6,348 bases of DNA from Chloroflexota bacterium (GTDB lineage Bacteria > Chloroflexota > Anaerolineae > Caldilineales > Caldilineaceae): contig QEUW01000426.1 in the NCBI GenBank assembly GCA_003577005.1, forward strand, positions 1 to 6,348, read 5' to 3'. The position numbers were made by a program, and so were the translations under genes. A model generated the notes under the pieces. It was not told where the DNA came from. It saw nothing but the letters and a program-made list of their open reading frames with translations, and ran no database searches. Below, in pieces: positions 1-4,359 of the stretch (its first letter is position 1; each line of letters opens with the position of its first letter).

Positions 1-555
1 CTGGGCGAGATGGCGGCCCAGTTGTTGCAGACACCGAGTGTCTCGCTCACCGAAGACCAGCTTTTCGAAAAACCGCCGCGCAGCGCCTATCTGGCGATGC
101 ACCAGGACTTTCCCTACCAGACCTTTGCCAGCAATACTCATCTGGTCACCCTCTGGATCGCACTCACCGATGTGACGCTGGAGATGGCGCCGATGGAATA
201 TGTGCCCGGCTCGCATACCTGGCCGGTGGCAGACTGGGCTTCGCATTTTACCGACGGCGACCACGACGATTACATGGAGATCGTCGAAAAGACAAAACCG
301 CCCGGCGCAGAAGTGAGCTTTGTACCGGTGCTCGTGCCTGCCGGCGGCGGCGCCTTTCACCACACCATGCTCATGCACGGCAGCCGGCCCAACGCCTCCA
401 ACCGCGCCCGCCGCGCCCTGGCCCTCCACTACGCCGCCGAAGATTGCCGCGTGGTTACCAACAACTTGCCCTGGCACCCCGACATGTGGGAAGGGATAAA
501 GGAGGGCGACCGCATGGCAAACCGGTATTTTCCCATCGTCTACACAAACCCATAG
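1..555 (+). CDS. Phytanoyl-CoA dioxygenase (PhyH) family protein, 5'-truncated
   Basis: The frame is open from base 1 to TAG 553-555, giving 184 visible residues; the true start lies outside the window. It reads as the C-terminal part of an Fe(II)/2-oxoglutarate-dependent oxygenase of the PhyH family. The facial triad is visible: HxD at residues 34-36 of the fragment (MHQD) and the distal His126 in MHGS. These are followed by the family pattern HGSxxNxSxxxRR, whose Arg137 or Arg138 would bind the 2-oxoglutarate carboxylate, at the same 11-residue spacing I recall from human PHYH. The motif VPGSH at 68-72 is also typical. Such enzymes hydroxylate small molecules using O2 and 2-oxoglutarate; they are cytosolic and their substrates cannot be read from sequence. 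The internal ATG at base 10 is not the start, because the frame continues upstream of it. Family assignment is firm, substrate unknown. Confidence 0.88.
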   Translation: MGEMAAQLLQTPSVSLTEDQLFEKPPRSAYLAMHQDFPYQTFASNTHLVTLWIALTDVTLEMAPMEYVPGSHTWPVADWASHFTDGDHDDYMEIVEKTKPPGAEVSFVPVLVPAGGGAFHHTMLMHGSRPNASNRARRALALHYAAEDCRVVTNNLPWHPDMWEGIKEGDRMANRYFPIVYTNP

Positions 556-655
556 CGAATTGTGAATTGTGAACTGAGAATTGTGAATTACTAATGACAG
601 GGGTCGCTCGCATTAACAATTCACAATTCTCAGTTCACAATTCACAATTAAGGAG
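556..655. repeat. Long AT-rich hairpin of heptameric AATTGTG repeats
   Basis: The 106-bp gap between the dioxygenase stop and the next start is almost entirely an inverted repeat. The left arm 558-589 and right arm 618-649 are perfect 32-bp reverse complements. A 2x2 mismatch (590-591 against 616-617) follows, then five more pairs (592-596 with 611-615) around a 14-nt loop (597-610). Each arm is built from heptamers: AATTGTG at 558, 565 and 579, a variant AACTGAG at 572, and a partial AATT at 586. The composition is very different from the GC-rich genes on both sides. Heptameric intergenic repeats of this general kind are known from cyanobacteria and, as I recall, also occur in Chloroflexota; whether this is a dispersed family here needs the genome. 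As RNA it would form a long stem between the two genes. Confidence 0.9.
650..655 (+). promoter_or_regulatory. Shine-Dalgarno AAGGAG deciding the GTG 662 start
   Basis: AAGGAG ends 6 nt before GTG 662, which is ideal spacing. The in-frame TTG at 656 touches the motif directly and is too close to be used. The motif starts one base after the end of the right hairpin arm (649), so it stays single-stranded even when the stem is fully formed. Confidence 0.75.
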
Positions 656-661
656 TTGCTC

Positions 662-2212
662 GTGACCCAACCACAATACCGCCGTCCCGGCACGCTCTGG
701 TATGTGAGTGACGGCTACATCTGGGACGATTTTCCAACCACCTATCGGACGGAGCCAGGCCGTCCGTTGGAGTGCTCGTCGAAACTCTTTGTCTATAACC
801 CGCAGGAGCAGCCAGCTCAGGTGACGGCTCGCTTCTATCACGTCGACCGGCCCCCCACAGCCGTCGATTTTATCGTTGGGGCCGGGCGCATCAAAGAGAT
901 AGAACTGGAGACGCTGGCCGAGGCGCCGCACCGCCAGCCCTTTTGGGTGGTCGTCGAGGCCGATGTTCCAGTCCTACCCCAGGCGCAGCACGAGGATTAC
1001 CGGGTCTGGGACCCGGTGCCTGATGCGCTGATCGCACCGTCGCCCTATCCCGGTCCGCTCGAAGACGAGACGACCTGGATCTTTCCCGACTGTTACCAGA
1101 GCGCGTCGCGCGCCGATGGCCGCTTCACCAGTTGGTACGAGCGCGAGCTGCTGACCATTTTGAACCCAGGCAAGGAGCCGGTGACAGCGCGCGTGCGCTA
1201 CTTTCTGCGCAACCGCAACCTGGGCGCCGAGGAGGAAGTGACAATCCCCGGCGAACGGGTCTTTGCATTTGACCTTTATGACCGCCACCCGCCGCTGCTG
1301 GGCAACAAGAACGGCCCGCCCATCCGCGTAACCGGCGATTATGCGGTTCGCATCGATGCATCCGGGCCAGTCGTGACGCAGACGACGCGACGCGCCCGCT
1401 GGACCGGCCAACCCTCCGTCGTCGGGGCGCGTAGCCTGATCGCCTTTCCGCTGCGCGGTGAGGGGCACCAACTGTGGTACTACCCCGGCGGCGCCGTCAT
1501 CGACCGCGGCGTGCTGCCGCGTGATGCCAATTGCGATGTCACCTGGAATCTGCTCTTTACGCACAACCTGGACGAAAGCGAGCCGGCCCACGCCGTGGTC
1601 GCCTTTCACCGGGCCGACGGCTCCGTAATGCGCAGCGAACCCATCAAGATCGCGCCGCTCAAGTCAGACCTCGAATGGCTACACCTGAAACCGTGGCTGG
1701 GCACCCACACCCAGGTCGATCAGCCGTTTGCAATGGTGGTCACCGCCGACCGGCCCGTCGTGCCTGAAGTCACGTGCGCCGAGTTCGAGATGTGGAGCCA
1801 GGTCTGCCCCGGCGCGATGTCGGCGGTCAACTTCTACCCGGGTCCGCTCAGCGATGAGACGGTCTGGTGGCTGGGTATTGGCCGGGCCGGTGGCAGCGAC
1901 GAGGTCAACACAGAGTGGCAGCAGAGCTACCACCTCTTCAATCCCGGCGACCGACCGGTCCAGGTAACGCTCTCATTCCTGGGGCTGGAGGGACCGCCGT
2001 TGACCCACGAAGTCACCATCGGGCCCGGCGCCGTAACCATGATCACCTCGGCTGAAGTTGCCGGGCTGCCCATAGGACAACCCTTTGCGGTGCGCGCCCA
2101 GGCAGATGGGTCATTCTGCCCGCAATTCTTTGCCCGCACCTTTACGCGCGGTCTGCCCTATACTCGCGCCATGTATTCCAACATCGGTCTGCCGATGCCA
2201 TTGAAACCGTAA
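662..2212 (+). CDS. Protein of four tandem ASRT-like (sensory rhodopsin transducer-like) domains
   Basis: This is a 516-residue protein with no signal peptide or membrane segment, so it is predicted to be cytosolic. Start GTG 662 is chosen from the AAGGAG at 650. Residues about 10-130 resemble the roughly 125-residue Anabaena sensory rhodopsin transducer: an opening W-x-x-x-x-GY (LWYVSDGY), a central strand pair around YNPQEQPAQV, and a closing VVVEADVPVLPQ strand. The pattern recurs at about 135-262 (TTWIFPDCY, LNPGKEPVTARV, DASGPVVTQ), 267-393 (QLWYYPGG, HNLDESEPAHAV, TADRPVVPE) and 398-510 (TVWWLGIG, FNPGDRPVQVTL, AQADGSFCPQ). The linker YPGPLxDETxW recurs exactly between domains 1/2 (129-139) and 3/4 (392-402), suggesting a duplicated pair. 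ASRT itself is a tetrameric beta-sandwich, and published superfamily analysis argued for small-molecule, probably sugar, binding. No enzymatic motif is seen. The downstream GNAT gene begins one base later. Domain assignment is from remembered patterns, not a profile search. Confidence 0.72.
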   Translation: MTQPQYRRPGTLWYVSDGYIWDDFPTTYRTEPGRPLECSSKLFVYNPQEQPAQVTARFYHVDRPPTAVDFIVGAGRIKEIELETLAEAPHRQPFWVVVEADVPVLPQAQHEDYRVWDPVPDALIAPSPYPGPLEDETTWIFPDCYQSASRADGRFTSWYERELLTILNPGKEPVTARVRYFLRNRNLGAEEEVTIPGERVFAFDLYDRHPPLLGNKNGPPIRVTGDYAVRIDASGPVVTQTTRRARWTGQPSVVGARSLIAFPLRGEGHQLWYYPGGAVIDRGVLPRDANCDVTWNLLFTHNLDESEPAHAVVAFHRADGSVMRSEPIKIAPLKSDLEWLHLKPWLGTHTQVDQPFAMVVTADRPVVPEVTCAEFEMWSQVCPGAMSAVNFYPGPLSDETVWWLGIGRAGGSDEVNTEWQQSYHLFNPGDRPVQVTLSFLGLEGPPLTHEVTIGPGAVTMITSAEVAGLPIGQPFAVRAQADGSFCPQFFARTFTRGLPYTRAMYSNIGLPMPLKP

Positions 2213-2213
2213 C

Positions 2214-3146
2214 ATGCCACCGATCCAGATCGAAACCTACCAGCACAACCATCTCCCCGGCATGACGGCGGTCTACAACGCCGAAACTGCCTTCGAACCA
2301 CATATCGCGCCGTTGACGCCCGACCGCTTTATCAAACTGGTCGAAGAAAAATCGTACTTTGACCCGGCCGGCCTCTTCGTGGCAAAGGAGAACGGCGCCA
2401 TCGCCGGCTGGATTCATGCCTGCCTGGCGCCCGGTTCCGAAGGGCGCCACGACCCCCAGCAGAAGATCCCGCGCATCCGTATGTTGATCTTCCCCCGCGC
2501 ACGGCTCGATGTGGGCAATGCGCTGGTGACCGAGGCGACCGCCTGGCTTACCGGCGCCGGCCATGAACAGATCGAGGCACTACACGCCAAAGATGGGTAT
2601 CCTTTCTACCGCGGTCTCTGGGTGGGCGGCGAACCCATGGGCCCGGTGACATTGCCACATCTCCACATGGCGCTGGAAACAGGCGGCTATCGTAACACGC
2701 AAGAGTCCATCTTTCTCGTAGCAGAGATGCCCGCGTCCCCGCCGGCACCCACTCCACGCATCAACATCGAATTGACAACTGCACCGGCCACGCTGACGCA
2801 CGAGGCCATGCGCGAATCGTGGGTCGGCTTCGAGCCGATGCGCACTCGCGCACTGGTCAATGGCGAAGAGGCAGGCAGCATCGGCTGGGTGCTCCAGCCC
2901 TACCTGGACCGGCTGGGCGCGCCGTGTATGAACATCTGGGGGCTTGGGGTCAAGGAGCAGTTTCGCCGGCAGGGTATCGCCGCGGCGCTTGTCGCCGACG
3001 CCATGCGCCAAAGTTATGCCCTGGGCGCGCGTACCGCCTCGGTGGGTACCCAGTTGTGGAATGCCCCGGCGCACGCCACCTACGCCAAACTGGGGTATCG
3101 CCCCTACTGCATCGTGGCCGGGCGGGAACGGACGCAGACAGTTTGA
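2214..3146 (+). CDS. Tandem GNAT-family N-acetyltransferase
   Basis: This 310-residue protein has two GNAT-like halves. The C-terminal half (about 182-310) has a good acetyl-CoA-binding motif [18 protein letters not shown] at 244-260, with the RRQGIA loop at 251-256. It is followed by the alpha-4/beta-7 region [17 protein letters not shown] at 281-297, with Asn283 and Tyr290 where the family usually has them. The N-terminal half (1 to about 172) has the fold's strand pattern ([17 protein letters not shown] at 53-69, then [19 protein letters not shown] at 90-108). Its pyrophosphate loop lacks the R/Q-x-x-G-x-G/A signature, so it may be a structural or substrate-binding half. The enzyme would transfer an acyl group from acyl-CoA to an amine; the substrate is unknown. 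ATG 2214 follows the previous TAA after a single base with no Shine-Dalgarno, pointing to translational coupling with the ASRT-like gene. The stop overlaps a strong promoter for the next gene. Confidence 0.85.
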   Translation: MPPIQIETYQHNHLPGMTAVYNAETAFEPHIAPLTPDRFIKLVEEKSYFDPAGLFVAKENGAIAGWIHACLAPGSEGRHDPQQKIPRIRMLIFPRARLDVGNALVTEATAWLTGAGHEQIEALHAKDGYPFYRGLWVGGEPMGPVTLPHLHMALETGGYRNTQESIFLVAEMPASPPAPTPRINIELTTAPATLTHEAMRESWVGFEPMRTRALVNGEEAGSIGWVLQPYLDRLGAPCMNIWGLGVKEQFRRQGIAAALVADAMRQSYALGARTASVGTQLWNAPAHATYAKLGYRPYCIVAGRERTQTV

Positions 3147-3171
3147 CACTCTCCTCGATTTTCCGTATACT
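3143..3171 (+). promoter_or_regulatory. Near-consensus sigma-70 promoter upstream of the ABC transporter genes
   Basis: A perfect -35 TTGACA (3143-3148) and a one-mismatch -10 TATACT (3166-3171) are separated by exactly 17 bp. The -35 overlaps the TGA stop (3144-3146) of the GNAT gene. Transcription would start near 3178, leaving a leader of about 84 nt before GTG 3262. The site divides the window into an upstream unit (ASRT-like and GNAT) and the transporter unit. Predicted by eye from consensus only. Confidence 0.68.
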
Positions 3172-3184
3172 CTGAAGGCGCTAG

Positions 3185-3210
3185 GTCTGGGCGCACGTAT
3201 GTGCCCAGAC
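3185..3210. promoter_or_regulatory. GC-rich dyad just downstream of the predicted start of transcription
   Basis: GTCTGGGC (3185-3192) and GCCCAGAC (3203-3210) are perfect 8-bp inverted arms around a 10-nt spacer. An alternative inner pairing CAC/GTG (3194-3196 with 3201-3203) would close a GTAT tetraloop. It lies at about +8 to +33 from the predicted transcription start, where a repressor operator or a 5' mRNA stem-loop could act. No T-run follows, so it is not an intrinsic terminator for the upstream unit. Confidence 0.5.
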
Positions 3211-3261
3211 TGGCCTAACCCATTGTGTGCCCCACATTCATACCAGTCAGATCGGCATCGC

Positions 3262-4299
3262 GTGGCAAACGGTCGACCATTGCTGGAAGTCAAGAATCTC
3301 AAGAAGCACTTCCCCATTCGGAAGGGCATCTTTTCACGCGTCGTCGGCCAGGTCAAGGCGGTCGATGGCGTGGATTTTTACATCCAACCGGGCGAGACCC
3401 TGGGGCTGGTGGGCGAAAGCGGTTGCGGCAAAAGCACCACCGGCGAGGTAATCCTCCGTTCGTTGGGGGCCAGCGCGGGCGAAGTCTGGTTTGCGGATCG
3501 CGACCTGGGGTGGCTGAATGTGCTCCAGTTGGAGAAAGGCCAGCTCAAGCAGTTGCGCCGCAATATGCAACTCATCTTTCAAGACCCCTATGCTTCGCTC
3601 AACCCGCGCATGACTCTGCTCCAGCTTGTGGGGGAACCGCTCTATGTGCATGGCATCGCACAGGGGAAAGAGCTCGAGGATCGCGTCGCCGAGTTGCTGC
3701 GTGTGGTGGGGCTGCGGCCCGAATACCTCAACCGCTATCCGCACGCCTTTAGCGGTGGCCAGCGGCAGCGCATCTGTATTGCACGGGCGCTGGCGCTCAA
3801 CCCCCAGTTCGTGGTGTGCGATGAGCCGGTGTCGGCGCTCGATGTCTCGGTGCAGGCCCAGGTGCTCAATCTTTTGCAGGATTTGCAGGAACAGTTTCAA
3901 TTGACCTATCTTTTTATCGCCCATGATCTAAGCGTTGTCCAACACATTTGCGACCGGGTGGCCGTGATGTACGTGGGCAAGATCGTCGAGACGGCGGCGA
4001 CCGATGTGCTCTTTGGCGACCCCAAACACCCGTATACAGAGGCGTTGCTTTCGGCTGTCCCTCGCCCGACACCCTTCGAGCCATTCGAACCGGTGGTCTT
4101 GCCCGGCGAAGTGGCAAGCCCGGCCAATCCGCCAACCGGATGCTATTTTCACCCCCGCTGCCGCTACAAAGTTGACCGCTGTGTGCATGAGACGCCGGTA
4201 TTGCGCGAGGTGGAAACAGGTCACTGGGTCAGTTGCCACCGGGCGGAGGAGTTGACGCTGGCCGGCGTCCCCTCGGATCGAGACACTATCGTGATGTGA
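3262..4299 (+). CDS. Oligopeptide/dipeptide-type ABC transporter ATP-binding protein (OppF/DppF-like)
   Basis: This 345-residue cytoplasmic ATPase energises a family 5-type importer. In order it shows Walker [10 protein letters not shown] (51-59), Q-loop FQDP (106-109), ABC signature SGGQRQR (164-170), Walker B VVCDEP (184-189), D-loop SALD (191-194) and switch His221 (AHD). The C-terminal oligopeptide extension follows, with [12 protein letters not shown] at 256-267 and the cysteine region [10 protein letters not shown]. Cys294, 300, 307 and 325 match the OppD/OppF four-cysteine pattern, linked to an iron-sulfur cluster in a mycobacterial OppD. The opening [13 protein letters not shown] and [17 protein letters not shown] are typical of OppF rather than OppD. 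GTG 3262 gives the usual family N-terminus ([10 protein letters not shown]); the frame is open far upstream, but those residues are unlike the family. No clear Shine-Dalgarno precedes GTG. ATG 3199 is a less likely start. Its partner ATPase and permeases are not in the window; the binding-protein gene begins 60 nt downstream. Confidence 0.94.
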   Translation: MANGRPLLEVKNLKKHFPIRKGIFSRVVGQVKAVDGVDFYIQPGETLGLVGESGCGKSTTGEVILRSLGASAGEVWFADRDLGWLNVLQLEKGQLKQLRRNMQLIFQDPYASLNPRMTLLQLVGEPLYVHGIAQGKELEDRVAELLRVVGLRPEYLNRYPHAFSGGQRQRICIARALALNPQFVVCDEPVSALDVSVQAQVLNLLQDLQEQFQLTYLFIAHDLSVVQHICDRVAVMYVGKIVETAATDVLFGDPKHPYTEALLSAVPRPTPFEPFEPVVLPGEVASPANPPTGCYFHPRCRYKVDRCVHETPVLREVETGHWVSCHRAEELTLAGVPSDRDTIVM

Positions 4300-4346
4300 C
4301 CCTAGCTTAGATTGCGGACTCCCTGCTGTTCCATACCCATTCAACC

Positions 4347-4353
4347 AAGGAGG
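4347..4353 (+). promoter_or_regulatory. Strong Shine-Dalgarno AAGGAGG for the binding protein
   Basis: AAGGAGG sits 6 nt before ATG 4360 and continues as GAGG, giving a long purine tract (4347-4357). It fixes the start unambiguously and suggests high translation, as expected for a binding protein needed in excess over its transporter. The 60-nt gap from 4300 shows no hairpin terminator and no clear promoter, so co-transcription with the ATPase gene is likely. Confidence 0.85.
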
Positions 4354-4359
4354 AGGATC

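Noticed and set aside
620..648. TTCACA-17 bp-CACAAT as a promoter for the ASRT-like gene
   Set aside because: The matches come from the heptamer repeats themselves, the -10 has two mismatches, and the start site would fall on the Shine-Dalgarno, removing it from the transcript.
556..655. Intrinsic terminator or CRISPR array in the AT-rich hairpin
   Set aside because: No T-run follows the stem and the stem is AT-rich rather than GC-rich, so it is not a classical terminator. The units are contiguous heptamers without spacers, so it is not CRISPR.
974..1609. Minus-strand open frame of about 211 codons
   Set aside because: It is antisense to the ASRT-like gene, has no Shine-Dalgarno I can see and no recognisable motif. 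The plus-strand reading has repeated domain structure across this stretch.
2944..3261. N-terminal extension of the OppF-like ATPase back to ATG 2944
   Set aside because: The extension overlaps the GNAT gene in another frame, crosses the predicted promoter and does not resemble any OppF N-terminus. The family homology starts just after GTG 3262.
3199..3261. ATG 3199 as the start of the ATPase
   Set aside because: It lies inside the dyad and would add 21 residues (rich in Cys, Pro, His) unlike the family, without a good Shine-Dalgarno. Kept as a minor alternative only.
4300..4359. Terminator or promoter between the ATPase and binding-protein genes
   Set aside because: No stable inverted repeat with a T-run and no spaced -35/-10 pair could be found in these 60 bases.
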